Positions 18,121 through 27,836 are shown, counted from the first letter of the stretch. The stretch: 64,000 bases of DNA from Bradyrhizobium sp. AZCC 1693 (GCF_036924745.1 NZ_JAZHSD010000001.1:4898001-4962000), one strand, 5' to 3'. Numbers and translations are program-made. Notes: a model not told the origin generated them from the sequence alone.

Positions 18121-18807
18121 TCACGGCACCAGCTTGTAGCCACCGGCTTCCGTCACCAGGATTTCAGGATTGGCCGCATCCTTCTCGATCTTCTGCCTGA
18201 GACGGTAGATATGGGTTTCCAGCGTGTGCGTCGTGACGCCCGAATTGTAGCCCCAGACTTCCTGCAGCAACGTCTCGCGCGACACCGGCAACTGGCCGGC
18301 GCGATACAGGAAACGCAGGATCGCGGTTTCCTTCTCGGTCAGCCGCACTTTTCTGGCATTGGCGGCGGTCAGCATCTTGGAGCCGGGCCGGAAGCTGTAG
18401 GGACCGACGGAAAACACCGCGTCCTCGCTGGCCTCGTGCTGGCGGAGCTGCGCCCTGATCCGGGCGAGCAGGACGGCAAACCGGAACGGCTTTGCGACGT
18501 AATCATTGGCGCCGGATTCGAGCCCCAAGATGGTGTCTGAATCGGTGTCGTGGCCGGTCAACATGATGATCGGCGCCTTGAAGCCGCCCTTGCGGAGGCT
18601 GCGCACGACTTCCCTTCCGTCGGTATCCGGCAAGCCGACATCCATCAGCACCAGATCGGGGGAGTTGGCTTTGGCGGCGCTGGCGCCCTTGGCGCCGGTA
18701 TCGACTGCGGAAGCTTCGAATTCCTCGTGCAGCGATAGTTGCTCGACCAGTGTGTCGCGCAGATCGGTGTCGTCATCCACGATCAGGATCTTGCGGGCAT
18801 TGGGCAT
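18121..18807 (-). CDS. cenR: OmpR-family response regulator, CenR-like
   Basis: 228 residues. Receiver domain (~1-125) with the acidic pair in LIVDDDTDLR, phospho-acceptor Asp in LVLMDVGLPDTDGRE, Thr in MLTGHD and Lys in YVAKPFRF. A C-terminal winged helix (~130-228) includes RLTEKETAILRFLYRAG, LLQEVWGYNSGVTTHTLETH and EAGGYKLVP. The receiver wording and DNA-binding helix closely resemble CenR of Caulobacter, which controls envelope integrity. The partner kinase CenK is not next to it. The family is certain; the cenR identification is probable. Confidence 0.85.
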   Translation of the reverse strand: MPNARKILIVDDDTDLRDTLVEQLSLHEEFEASAVDTGAKGASAAKANSPDLVLMDVGLPDTDGREVVRSLRKGGFKAPIIMLTGHDTDSDTILGLESGANDYVAKPFRFAVLLARIRAQLRQHEASEDAVFSVGPYSFRPGSKMLTAANARKVRLTEKETAILRFLYRAGQLPVSRETLLQEVWGYNSGVTTHTLETHIYRLRQKIEKDAANPEILVTEAGGYKLVP

Positions 18808-19078
18808 AGGATACGATCCTCTTGAGGGCAGGCGGCGGACACAAGTGGGAGCGTCTCAAGCCGGGTCTTGGTCGGTGACAACCTGATTCGCAGGCAAACT
18901 TCACAAGCAAGCCGGGTCATCAGGGTACTGATTCGCATTGAGGTAAGAAATTGTTACAGATTCACAAGCCGAACCGCAGTCTATCCCAAATTTGAGGCCC
19001 GTTTGGATGAATGTCCTGTAATGGCGTCAAATAGAACAAATGCGGCCGGGCAGGCAATCCCAAGATTCGGGCATTGGC

Positions 19079-19648
19079 ATGGAAAGCAACACCATTTCAA
19101 TCACTTATCAGACAACCGCGCGTGATCGGCCGCTGGCGGCAATCCGGGTCCACAGGGCTGCTGGCGACCCCCGCCGGGGCTGGCTGACAGCGGACGGCTG
19201 GACCGTGCCGGTGGCACTTGGCCGCGGCGGTATCCTCGCCAACAAGCGGGAGGGCGATGGCGGCACTCCCAGGGGCACGTACCATCCGCTGCAATTGTGG
19301 TGGCGCGCCGACCGCCATCCTCGACCGCGGACCTATCTCCCGGTCCGGCCGATCCGGCCCGAAGACGCATGGTGCGAGGACCCGCGGGACCGCCGTTACA
19401 ATCAGCCCATTCGCCTGGTCCGGGATCAGGCCGGCGACCGGCTCACGCGCGAAGACCACCTCTACGATTTCATCGTCGAAATCGATCACAACGCCGGCCC
19501 ACGGGTAGCCGGCCGCGGCAGCGCCGTGTTCCTGCATCTGGCGCGCCCCAATTTCTCGCCGACGGCCGGATGCGTTTCGATGACAAAATCCGCCATGCTG
19601 CGGCTGTTGCGGCGAATGGGCCCGCAGACGAAGATCGTGATCGGCTGA
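19079..19648 (+). CDS. L,D-transpeptidase (YkuD) domain protein
   Basis: 189 residues. The YkuD catalytic signature is present at the C-terminus: VFLHLARPNFSPTAGCVSM, with the His and the Ser-x-Gly-Cys nucleophile motif. The upstream strand GGILANKREGDGGTPRGTYH is typical of YkuD proteins such as YafK/YcfS relatives. These enzymes cross-link or modify peptidoglycan through L,D bonds. No clear signal peptide is seen with the start at 19079, so export is uncertain; an ATG at 19040 adds 13 residues without improving this. Confidence 0.85.
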   Translation: MESNTISITYQTTARDRPLAAIRVHRAAGDPRRGWLTADGWTVPVALGRGGILANKREGDGGTPRGTYHPLQLWWRADRHPRPRTYLPVRPIRPEDAWCEDPRDRRYNQPIRLVRDQAGDRLTREDHLYDFIVEIDHNAGPRVAGRGSAVFLHLARPNFSPTAGCVSMTKSAMLRLLRRMGPQTKIVIG

Positions 19649-19663
19649 TGGGGAGGCAGAACA

Positions 19664-20449
19664 ATGCTCGACAAGAACGCAATAGCGGCCGCGTCAAAGA
19701 CGCTGCACGACCACTGGCGGGCCGGCACCAAATTTTCCGGCCTTGACGAAGAGCTGCGGCCGCATGACCGCCTCGAGGCCTACGCGATCCAGGCGGGAAT
19801 CGAAAAATATTCGTCCGATAGTCTGTTCGGCTGGAAGATCGCCGCGACCAGCGAGGCCGGACAAAAGCACATCAACGTCGACGGCCCGATGGCCGGGCGC
19901 ATCCTGGCCGAGACCGTAATTCCCGACGGCGGGACGGCTTCAATGGCGGGCAACGAAATGCGCGTCGCAGAACCTGAATTCGCCTTTCGCATGCGCGTGG
20001 ATCTGCCGGCGCGTACCACGCCCTATACCGTGCGGCAGGTGCTCGATGCGGTCGATACGCTGCATCCGGCCATCGAGATTCCGGATTCGCGGTTTGCCGA
20101 TTTCGTCAGCGCTGGCGCCGCGCAGATCATTGCCGACAACGCCTGCGCGCATCTGTTCGTGCTGGGATCGCCTACGAGTGCAGACTGGCGCTCGCTGGAC
20201 CTGGTGGAGGAAAGACCCGCTGTCAGTTTGCGCGGCCGGCAATTTATCGGTCACGGCAGGAATGTATTGGGCGATCCGCGAGTGGCGCTGACATGGCTTG
20301 CCAACGAACTGCGCCAGCTAGGCGTGACGTTGAAGGCTGGCCGGATCGTTACCACAGGCACCTGCCACCCGCCGCTGCCGATTCAATCGGGTGATTTTTG
20401 CGCCGTCGATTTCGGCGCGCTCGGAAAGGTGTCGGTGGGGTTCAAGTAG
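19664..20449 (+). CDS. 2-keto-4-pentenoate hydratase / FAH-superfamily protein
   Basis: 261 residues of the MhpD-like hydratase group: FGWKIAATSEAGQ near residue 55, VAEPEFAFRM with the metal-binding Glu pair near 105, HPAIEIPDSRF near 140, and IIADNACAHLFVLG. Such enzymes add water to 2-hydroxypentadienoates or decarboxylate 2-oxo acids in aromatic degradation. No other catabolic gene lies nearby, so the substrate cannot be named. A GGGGAGG ribosome site precedes the ATG, 15 bases after the transpeptidase stop, and the two may be co-transcribed. Confidence 0.85.
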   Translation: MLDKNAIAAASKTLHDHWRAGTKFSGLDEELRPHDRLEAYAIQAGIEKYSSDSLFGWKIAATSEAGQKHINVDGPMAGRILAETVIPDGGTASMAGNEMRVAEPEFAFRMRVDLPARTTPYTVRQVLDAVDTLHPAIEIPDSRFADFVSAGAAQIIADNACAHLFVLGSPTSADWRSLDLVEERPAVSLRGRQFIGHGRNVLGDPRVALTWLANELRQLGVTLKAGRIVTTGTCHPPLPIQSGDFCAVDFGALGKVSVGFK

Positions 20450-20464
20450 ACGCGTCAACTCAAT

Positions 20465-20580
20465 GTCGTCCCTGCGAACGCAGGGACCCATACTCCGCGG
20501 CGGCACTGAATGGCACGCGGCCAGACGTCCTCAGACAACAAACATTGGTGGTTATGGGTCCCTGCGTTCGCAGGGACGAC
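20465..20580. repeat. Paired palindromic element (GTCGTCCCTGCG family), intact copy
   Basis: Two 28-base arms are exact inverted repeats: GTCGTCCCTGCGAACGCAGG continuing GACCCATA, and its complement at the right end. They enclose about 60 unrelated bases. Each arm also contains its own hairpin (CCCTGCGAACGCAGGG). It lies between the convergent hydratase and yggS-like genes. A second copy, at 55454-57067, is split by the insertion sequence, and a half copy lies at 46377-46404. Confidence 0.85.
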
Positions 20581-20584
20581 AATC

Positions 20585-21262
20585 TTACCGCGTCCCAAAA
20601 ATCGCCGAACCCACGCGCACATGCGTCGCGCCGAGTTGGATCGCTACCGCGAAATCGGCGCTCATGCCCATCGACAGATTTTTCAGCCCGTTGCGCGCGG
20701 CGATCTTGGCCGTCAATGCGAAATGCGGCGCCGGCGCCTCGTCGACCGGCGGGATGCACATCAAACCGGAAATGACCAGGCCGTATTTGTCGCGACAGTT
20801 CGCGATGAAGGCATCCGCCTCGCCCGGCGCGACGCCGGCCTTCTGCGGCTCTTCACCAGTGTTCACCTGAATGAACAATTCCGGCCGCTTGTTCTGCGAA
20901 TTGATTTCCTTGGCTAACGCTTCGCAAATGCTCGGACGGTCGACCGAATGGATGGCGTCGAACAGCGCCACCGCCTCCCTTGCCTTGTTGGATTGCAACG
21001 GCCCGATCAGATGCAACGCAATTCCGGGACAAGCCGACACCAATGCCGGCCATTTCGCTTTGGCTTCCTGCACGCGATTTTCGCCGAACACGCGCTGCCC
21101 GGCATCGATGACAGGCGAAATGGCCGCGGCGTCGAACGTCTTCGACACCGCGATCAGCGTCACCGACGCGCGCTCGCGGCGCGCTTCCTTGCACGCGCGC
21201 GCGATCTCCTGCTCCACCTGGGCCAGACCGTTTGGTAAAGACTTGGTTAGCGGCGTCGCCAT
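20585..21262 (-). CDS. YggS family PLP homeostasis protein
   Basis: 225 residues, the usual size of YggS/PROSC. Landmarks: VTLIAVSKTFDAAAI (PLP lysine in AVSK), RVFGENRVQEAKAKW, LHLIGPLQSNKAREAV, VDRPSICEAL, FIQVNTGEEPQKAG, and the C-terminal SMGMSADFAVAIQLGATHVRVGSAIFG (shown as family landmarks). It binds pyridoxal phosphate without known catalysis and keeps vitamin B6 and amino-acid pools balanced. Divergent from the GGDEF gene at 21381. Confidence 0.93.
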   Translation of the reverse strand: MATPLTKSLPNGLAQVEQEIARACKEARRERASVTLIAVSKTFDAAAISPVIDAGQRVFGENRVQEAKAKWPALVSACPGIALHLIGPLQSNKAREAVALFDAIHSVDRPSICEALAKEINSQNKRPELFIQVNTGEEPQKAGVAPGEADAFIANCRDKYGLVISGLMCIPPVDEAPAPHFALTAKIAARNGLKNLSMGMSADFAVAIQLGATHVRVGSAIFGTR

Positions 21263-21380
21263 CTCTCTCGCGTCATGTCCTGATTTCGGCCGGAAATTTT
21301 ACGGCATTTCCTCGAATTTTACCAAGTTCGGGAAAGGCTTTTTGAAACCTTCGCTCTACCCTCCGATGTTGGGGGGCAGG

Positions 21381-23072
21381 ATGTCTGGCGTTACTTTCAA
21401 CCGCAATCGGGTCAAACTCAAGAAGCTTCTGGGAATCCGGGCGCGGCTTGCGATGCTGGCCGTGATGCTGGTGGCGCCCTTGATGCTGGAGCGCGTCCGC
21501 TCGCTCGAAGACACCCGCGCCAGGCAGATCGCGATGGCGTCAGAAGAATACGCCAACATCACCCACCACAGCGCCGAGACCCAGCGCGAGGTGATCTCCT
21601 CCGTCGAGACGATGCTGAAATCGGCCGCCTATATCCGCGCCTCCAGCGGCATCGGGCGCAGTTGCGAAATTTTGCGCGCCAGCCTGCCCGCCAACCTGCC
21701 CTGGATCCGCAGCATCATGCTCGTGAGCAAGGAAGGCGTGGTCCAGTGTTCCACCCTGAACATTCAGGTCGGCCTTAACATCGGCGATCGCGACTATTTC
21801 AGGAAGGCGCAGGAAACCCGCGATTTCGTCTTCAGCGACTACCTGTTCGGCAAGACCAACAACCGGCCGATCATGATGGCGGCCTATCCGGTCTCCGCGA
21901 TCAACCCGGACGAAGATTCGGTCGCGGTCGCCGGCATCAATCTCGACTGGCTGTCCAAGATCATGGCCAACCTCGGCGGACGGCCGGGCATTTCATCGCT
22001 GCTGATCGATAGCACCGGCATCGTGCTGGCGGCGCCACCGGACCAGGCCAGCATGATCGGCCGGCCGCTCGACAACGTGCCGCTGCTGTCGGCGATCACC
22101 TACAAGGCGCTCAGCGCCAACTCCGATACCGGATCGCTTTCCTTTACCGCCAACGACGGCTCCAGGCGCGCCATCAGTTTCGCGCGCATTCCCGGGACGC
22201 AATCGCGCCTGATCGTCAGCGTCGACGAAGCCAAGGTGACGGCCGCGATCAACCGCGAGATCCGCACCGCTTATCTTCAATTGGGATTCGTCTGCCTGTT
22301 CGTGCTGCTCGGCGCGCTGATCGGGGCAGAGAAGCTCATCATCAATCCGATCGAAGTCATGACCGGCATGGCCAGGCGGTTCGGCGAAGGCGACTGGTCG
22401 GCCCGCGTTTCGCGCAGCCGGCTGCCGTTGGAATTCATGCCGCTGGCCCGCGCCTTCAACGCGATGGCGGCGCAACTCAGCCAGCGCGAGCGCGAGTTGG
22501 TCGCGACCAACGACCGGCTCACCGTGATGGCCTCGATCGACATGCTGTCGGGCCTGGCCAATCGCCGCGGCTTCCAGAGCCGGCTCGATTTCGAATGGTT
22601 GAAGGCGCAGCAGTATCATTGCGAGCTGTCGCTGTTGATGATCGATGTCGATCACTTCAAGCTTTACAATGACACCTATGGCCACCCCGAGGGCGATGCC
22701 TGCCTCACCCGGCTCGGTGAAGCGCTGGCCGGCATCGCCGGCGACACAATGGGCTTTGCCGGCCGCTATGGCGGCGAGGAATTCTGCCTGCTGCTGCCGA
22801 ACACGAGCCCGCAGCGAGCGCTCGAGATCGGCGAAACGGTGCGCGCGACCGTGCAAGACCTCGGCCTGCCGCACATCACCTCCAGCCACCGCACCGTCAC
22901 CGTCAGCGTCGGCGTAGCCGCGACGCTTCCGAGCGATGCGCAGACCCCCGGCGACCTGATCGAAGCCGCGGATGCCGCCCTCTACGCCGCCAAACACCGC
23001 GGCCGCAACACCGTGGTTGAGCATGGCTTTGCCAAGCTGGTCGACGAGGCGGGCATGGCGATGGCGGGGTGA
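21381..23072 (+). CDS. Membrane diguanylate cyclase with periplasmic CACHE sensor and HAMP
   Basis: 563 residues. A first membrane helix (~22-38) precedes a periplasmic CACHE-like domain (~45-290: GDRDYFRKAQET, FGKTNNRPIMMAAYPV, GVDS-type core AVAGINLDWLSKIMAN). A second helix (LQLGFVCLFVLLGALIG) is followed by HAMP (INPIEVMTGMARRFGEGDWSARV) and a GGDEF domain with GRYGGEEF; no RxxD inhibitory site is seen. It should make cyclic di-GMP in response to a small extracellular ligand. The ATG at 21381 follows GGGGGG; one at 21366 is an alternative. The last ~30 codons reappear, diverged, at 24991-25080. Confidence 0.92.
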   Translation: MSGVTFNRNRVKLKKLLGIRARLAMLAVMLVAPLMLERVRSLEDTRARQIAMASEEYANITHHSAETQREVISSVETMLKSAAYIRASSGIGRSCEILRASLPANLPWIRSIMLVSKEGVVQCSTLNIQVGLNIGDRDYFRKAQETRDFVFSDYLFGKTNNRPIMMAAYPVSAINPDEDSVAVAGINLDWLSKIMANLGGRPGISSLLIDSTGIVLAAPPDQASMIGRPLDNVPLLSAITYKALSANSDTGSLSFTANDGSRRAISFARIPGTQSRLIVSVDEAKVTAAINREIRTAYLQLGFVCLFVLLGALIGAEKLIINPIEVMTGMARRFGEGDWSARVSRSRLPLEFMPLARAFNAMAAQLSQRERELVATNDRLTVMASIDMLSGLANRRGFQSRLDFEWLKAQQYHCELSLLMIDVDHFKLYNDTYGHPEGDACLTRLGEALAGIAGDTMGFAGRYGGEEFCLLLPNTSPQRALEIGETVRATVQDLGLPHITSSHRTVTVSVGVAATLPSDAQTPGDLIEAADAALYAAKHRGRNTVVEHGFAKLVDEAGMAMAG

Positions 23073-23102
23073 GCGCTTGTCCCAGAGTCCCGCTTCCGAT
23101 CG

Positions 23103-24836
23103 TCAAGCGGGCGCGCGATCGATCTCATCCCTCATGTAATTGAGGGCTGGGTCGAGAATTGCACGCCATGCGTCTTGCGAGTAGCCATCGACGATTCGTG
23201 CTTCACTGAGTGCATCGATGAACGCATCACGGAACAACCCGAAATGCTCGGTCTTGATCCCCATGCTGCGATGACGATCAACCTGGTCGCCAAGACTTGT
23301 GGTGCGCAAATCCCGCGTGAAGTTGAGGATACTGCCCATCGCCCTGTTTAGCTTCCGCGACTGCTCGTCGACGCTGGAGCCTTGCTGGAACAGGCCGCGG
23401 ATTTCATCCGATTTTTCAAACAGGATTCGGTAGAACGAGCGAAAGAAATCCGCATTCTTGCGAAGCTCCGTGTTGTACTGTGTGTCTGCATATTGTTTTA
23501 CGGGTATGGGGATTTTACCCTTCGCAACATCCTGGAGCGCACTGACAAGATCGCCCATCGGCTCCCAGCGGTCACCGCCTTCGAGTTCAAGCATCTTCGC
23601 AAGAATGAACGAAAGCGCCGGCTGGTTCAGCCGAAGTCCATCATCGAAGTATGATCTCGGCGATTTGAAGAAGTCAGCCTTCTTTTGCAGATCTGCAAAG
23701 GCTGCGATCGATACCGGTGGTTTTCCTTGCAACAGCTCCAGAGCCAGCAGCGCGAGATGATATTGATCCGTTTTCGCGCCTATTGGTTTTCCGTAATATC
23801 GCTCGGGGCTGAGATAGGAAAGCGTGCGAGAGTCCTGCAGGCGGGTAGGAAGGTCGCGACAGGACTCAAGAGTTTCGTTGGCGATCGGTAGCAGCGAGAT
23901 ATAGGCCTTGTCTCTCGTCGCGTCATAATGAACGTGCGATGGCCGGACCGGGCCAATCAGCGGCTGCCCCTCCATTCGATGCAAATCCGCCGCGACACGA
24001 ACAAGCTGCCCAATTGCGCTTGCGACAAGCTCGCCGGGAAGCTTGCCTTCCTTTTCGAGCCTTGATTGCAGCGTTGGCACATTGAGATAATCCATCACGA
24101 CGCAAGACAAGCGCGCATCTGGTATAACTTGCCTGATCTCGATCGCTGTCGAGTTGCTGATATTCTTGACGATGTTCGCACGTTTGACGAAATCGGTGTT
24201 GAGCCACCCCCTGCTCGGCGTCGGGATCAGGACTTTGATAGCGACGTCGATATCAGACTGTTTGGCCCGATAGAACATCGAGTAATCGCCGATTGCGAAC
24301 GATTCGCCAAGCACGACATCCGAGGGAATCATTTCGGCGACTTGAGGCCGGATATCATCGGTAGTGTCGTCCAATCCGATGGCACTCAATGCGATGGCAT
24401 TCATCAAATTGGATGCGATGTGGATCAGCGCATCATCGAGTTTTTTCTTGCTTAGCGTTGACAGCGGCTGGCTGGGTGGCCATGCCGCCTGGATATTGTC
24501 GAGCCCGGTCGCCTTCTGAATAGTGTCTGTGACCTCGTCGATCGGCACCCAAAAAATTTTGACGCGGCCGGCTTTCTGATAGCCGAGAATTTGGGGCAGT
24601 TCCTTCTTGATGATAAACGTCGAACTCAGAAATCCCTTACCGACAAGAAGCAGCGCTATGCGCGAACTGGCAATCGCGCCACGAATCTTCTTTTTCCAAT
24701 CCTGACTCGTCTCGATCTCATCGTCGGACCAGAGTTCAAATGCTTGCTCGTAAACACCACCCCCCATGGCGGCCTGGAATTTCCGACGCCAGTTTGTTTC
24801 CCGGTGGCTATAGCTGACGAATATTTTGGCGGGCAT
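23103..24836 (-). CDS. TIR domain - degenerate protein kinase - globin fusion protein
   Basis: 577 residues in three parts. (1) TIR at ~3-140: KIFVSYSHRETNW, LWSDDEIETSQDW, and GFLSSTFIIKKELP with the conserved Glu (Glu79), so NAD+ cleavage is possible. (2) Protein-kinase-like fold at ~170-430: glycine loop LGESFAIGDYSMFYRA and the lysine strand VAIKVL (Lys201). The catalytic loop reads GPVRPSHVHYD without the HRD Asp, and the DFG motif is replaced (SLLPIANE). The later SPERYYG and TDQYHLALLALELLQGKPP are kept, hence a pseudokinase. (3) Globin at ~456-573: FYRILFEKSDEIRGLF and RHRSMGIKTEHFGLFRDAF. It retains the heme-pocket residues by alignment to bacterial globins: Tyr469 (B10), Phe483 (CD1), Gln492 (E7), His522 (F8). 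GC looks lower than its neighbours. The ATG at 24836 has GGGGGAGG 13 bases upstream; a TTG at 24911 is an alternative. Function is inferred only. Confidence 0.85.
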   Translation of the reverse strand: MPAKIFVSYSHRETNWRRKFQAAMGGGVYEQAFELWSDDEIETSQDWKKKIRGAIASSRIALLLVGKGFLSSTFIIKKELPQILGYQKAGRVKIFWVPIDEVTDTIQKATGLDNIQAAWPPSQPLSTLSKKKLDDALIHIASNLMNAIALSAIGLDDTTDDIRPQVAEMIPSDVVLGESFAIGDYSMFYRAKQSDIDVAIKVLIPTPSRGWLNTDFVKRANIVKNISNSTAIEIRQVIPDARLSCVVMDYLNVPTLQSRLEKEGKLPGELVASAIGQLVRVAADLHRMEGQPLIGPVRPSHVHYDATRDKAYISLLPIANETLESCRDLPTRLQDSRTLSYLSPERYYGKPIGAKTDQYHLALLALELLQGKPPVSIAAFADLQKKADFFKSPRSYFDDGLRLNQPALSFILAKMLELEGGDRWEPMGDLVSALQDVAKGKIPIPVKQYADTQYNTELRKNADFFRSFYRILFEKSDEIRGLFQQGSSVDEQSRKLNRAMGSILNFTRDLRTTSLGDQVDRHRSMGIKTEHFGLFRDAFIDALSEARIVDGYSQDAWRAILDPALNYMRDEIDRAPA

Positions 24837-24990
24837 CGGACTGTCGTCGCCTCCCCCGGTTGCAACCTTAGGTCTGGGGCGCGGCGGTGGCAAGACGGGC
24901 GACCACGACAAGCCCGACGGACGACATCAGCGGGATCACGCAAACGTCCTGCAATGGCGGCCCGCATCCATGGGCTAGAACGCGCGCGGG

Positions 24991-25080
24991 GGCGCTCACC
25001 AACATCGCGGTTTAAATACCATTCTCGAGCACGACTTTGCCAAGCTGGAGGATGAAGCCGGGATGGCGATGGCGGGGTAA
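24991..25080 (+). pseudogene. 3' remnant of a second GGDEF gene
   Basis: Read in frame, this encodes GAHQHRGLNTILEHDFAKLE then DEAGMAMAG and a stop. It aligns with the end of the 21381-23072 cyclase (AAKHRGRNTVVEHGFAKLVD then DEAGMAMAG, stop). Only about 30 codons remain and there is no start. The bases differ at many positions, so this is a diverged paralogue's tail, not a fresh duplication. It lies between the TIR gene and leuS. The 154 bases from 24837 to 24990 hold only the TIR gene's leader; nothing else is recognised there. Confidence 0.8.
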
Positions 25081-25211
25081 ACGGGGCACTTCGCGCCTTC
25101 GGTCAAATGGCCGTTCCCACCGCCCCAACCCGTTGACCCCGCAGCCGCTTTTGTGGCCTAGTCCGCCGTCCTCTGGACGAGACCCGAATCCACAAAAAAC
25201 CCCCCGATTGC

Positions 25212-27836
25212 ATGACCTCCGAACGCTACAACGCCCGCGATTCCGAGCCGCGCTGGCAACGCCAGTGGGACGAAAAGGCGATCTTCGCCTCGAAAAACGA
25301 CGATTCCAGGCCGAAATATTACGTGCTCGAGATGTTCCCCTACCCGTCCGGGCGCATCCATATCGGGCACGTCCGCAATTACACCTTGGGTGACGTGCTG
25401 GCCCGGTTCATGCGCGCCAAGGGTTTTAACGTGCTGCACCCGATGGGCTGGGACGCGTTCGGGCTGCCGGCCGAGAACGCCGCGATCGAGCGCAAGGTCG
25501 CGCCCAAAGCCTGGACCTACGACAATATCGCCGCGATGAAGAAACAGTTGCGGTCGATCGGGCTGTCGCTGGACTGGTCACGCGAATTCGCGACCTGCGA
25601 TCCCTCTTACTACAAGCATCAGCAGAAGATGTTTCTGGACTTCCTGCGCGCAGGGTTGGCCGAGCGCGAGAAGCGCAAGATCAACTGGGACCCGGTCGAC
25701 ATGACCGTGCTCGCCAACGAGCAGGTGATCGACGGCCGCGGCTGGCGCTCCGGCGCCGTGGTCGAGCAGCGCGAGATGAACCAGTGGGTCTTCAAGATCA
25801 CAAAATACTCGCAGGAGCTGCTGGACGCACTGGACGGGCTGGACCGCTGGCCCGACAAGGTCCGGCTGATGCAGCGCAACTGGATCGGCCGCTCCGAAGG
25901 CCTGCTGTTGCGCTTCGCGCTCGATCCGGCCACGACGCCCGCTGGCGAAACCGAGCTAAAGATTTTCACGACGCGGCCGGACACGCTGTTCGGCGCGAAA
26001 TTCATGGCGATCTCGGCCGATCATCCGCTGGCGATAGCCGCGGCGGCGAAGAATCCTGATCTCGCCGAGTTCATCGCGGACGTGAAGAAGATCGGCACCG
26101 CGCAGGAGATCATCGACACCGCCGAGAAGCAGGGTTTTGACACCGGCATCAAGGCCGTCCACCCGTTCGACCCGAGTTGGAAGCTGCCGGTCTATGTCGC
26201 GAACTTCGTGCTGATGGAATACGGCACCGGCGCGATCTTCGGCTGCCCGGGGCACGACCAGCGCGACCTCGATTTCGTCAATAAATACGCGCTCGGCGTA
26301 ACGCCGGTGGTCTGCCCCGAGGGCCAGGACCCCAAGACGTTCGTCATTACCGACACCGCCTATGACGGCGAAGGCCGCATGATCAATTCCCGCTTTCTCG
26401 ATGGCATGACCATCGAGCAGGCCAAGGAGGAGGTCGCAAAGCGGCTGGAAAATGAGATGCGGGGCAACGCACCCGTCGGCGAGCGGCAGGTGAACTTCCG
26501 CCTGCGCGACTGGGGTATTTCACGCCAGCGCTATTGGGGCTGCCCGATCCCTGTCATCCACTGCCCGAAATGCGACGTGGTGCCGGTACCCGACGATCAG
26601 TTGCCGGTGGTGCTGCCGGAGGATGCCACCTTCGACAAGCCGGGCAACGCGCTCGACCATCACCCGACCTGGAAGCACGTCATCTGCCCGAAATGCGGCG
26701 GCAAAGCCCAGCGCGAAACCGACACCATGGACACCTTCGTGGATTCGTCCTGGTATTTTGCGCGCTTCACCGATCCCTGGAACGAGAAGGCGCCGACCAC
26801 GCCTGACGTGGCCAACCGGATGATGCCGGTCGACCAGTATATCGGCGGCGTCGAGCACGCGATCCTGCATCTGCTCTACAGCCGCTTCTTCACCCGCGCG
26901 ATGAAGGCGACCGGCCATATCGGCATGGACGAGCCGTTCGCCGGCATGTTCACCCAAGGCATGGTGGTGCACGAGACCTACCAGAAGGCTGACGGATCTT
27001 ACGTCACCCCTGCGGAAGTGAAGATCGAAGCCGGCGGCAACGGCAAGCGCGCCATCCTGCTGGAAACCGGTGAAAACATCACCGTCGGCCCGATCGAGAA
27101 GATGTCGAAGTCGAAGAGGAATACCGTCGACCCCGACGACATCATCGCGACCTATGGCGCCGATGTCGCGCGCTGGTTCATGCTGTCGGATTCCCCGCCC
27201 GACCGCGACGTGATCTGGAGCGACGAGCGCGTGCAGGGCGCCTCGCGCTTCGTGCAGCGGCTGTGGCGGCTGGTGAACGAATCGGCCGGGATCGCCAAAA
27301 CGGCTCCGGCCGACCGGCCGGCCTCGTTCGGCGCCGATGCGCTCGGCTTGCGCAAGGCCGCCCACGGCGCGCTGGACAAGGTGTCGTCCGGGATCGAGCG
27401 GCTGCATTTCAATGTCTGCCTCGCCCATATCCGGGAATTCGCCAATGCGCTGGCCGAGGTATTGGGCAGGGACGGCAAGCCGGCCGCGGACACCGCCTGG
27501 GCGGTTCGGGAAGCCGCGACCATCCTGGTTCAACTGTTCGCGCCGATGATGCCGCATCTGGCCGAGGAGTGCTGGCAGGTTCTGGGGCAGTCCGGGCTGA
27601 TTTCGGAGGCCAACTGGCCCCAAATCGAACGCGATTTGTTGGTTGAAGACACCGTGACGCTGGTGGTCCAGGTCAACGGCAAGAAGCGGGGTGATGTTAC
27701 CGTGCCACGGGTCGCCCAAAATCCGGAAATTGAGGCTGCCGTTTTGTCGCTCGATGCGGTAAAACTCGCTCTCGGCGGCAAGGCCGTCCGCAAGGTAATC
27801 GTAGTTCCCATGAGGATCGTGAATGTCGTTGGCTAG
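25212..27836 (+). CDS. leuS: Leucyl-tRNA synthetase
   Basis: 874 residues, class I synthetase charging tRNA-Leu. HIGH motif: [20 protein letters not shown] at ~45-65. Editing (CP1) domain in the middle, with the usual [18 protein letters not shown] threonine-rich pocket region at ~340. KMSKS motif as [13 protein letters not shown] at ~628. C-terminal anticodon-binding helices end the protein. The gene overlaps lptE by 14 bases; leuS-lptE-holA is a conserved alphaproteobacterial cluster. Confidence 0.97.
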   Translation: MTSERYNARDSEPRWQRQWDEKAIFASKNDDSRPKYYVLEMFPYPSGRIHIGHVRNYTLGDVLARFMRAKGFNVLHPMGWDAFGLPAENAAIERKVAPKAWTYDNIAAMKKQLRSIGLSLDWSREFATCDPSYYKHQQKMFLDFLRAGLAEREKRKINWDPVDMTVLANEQVIDGRGWRSGAVVEQREMNQWVFKITKYSQELLDALDGLDRWPDKVRLMQRNWIGRSEGLLLRFALDPATTPAGETELKIFTTRPDTLFGAKFMAISADHPLAIAAAAKNPDLAEFIADVKKIGTAQEIIDTAEKQGFDTGIKAVHPFDPSWKLPVYVANFVLMEYGTGAIFGCPGHDQRDLDFVNKYALGVTPVVCPEGQDPKTFVITDTAYDGEGRMINSRFLDGMTIEQAKEEVAKRLENEMRGNAPVGERQVNFRLRDWGISRQRYWGCPIPVIHCPKCDVVPVPDDQLPVVLPEDATFDKPGNALDHHPTWKHVICPKCGGKAQRETDTMDTFVDSSWYFARFTDPWNEKAPTTPDVANRMMPVDQYIGGVEHAILHLLYSRFFTRAMKATGHIGMDEPFAGMFTQGMVVHETYQKADGSYVTPAEVKIEAGGNGKRAILLETGENITVGPIEKMSKSKRNTVDPDDIIATYGADVARWFMLSDSPPDRDVIWSDERVQGASRFVQRLWRLVNESAGIAKTAPADRPASFGADALGLRKAAHGALDKVSSGIERLHFNVCLAHIREFANALAEVLGRDGKPAADTAWAVREAATILVQLFAPMMPHLAEECWQVLGQSGLISEANWPQIERDLLVEDTVTLVVQVNGKKRGDVTVPRVAQNPEIEAAVLSLDAVKLALGGKAVRKVIVVPMRIVNVVG

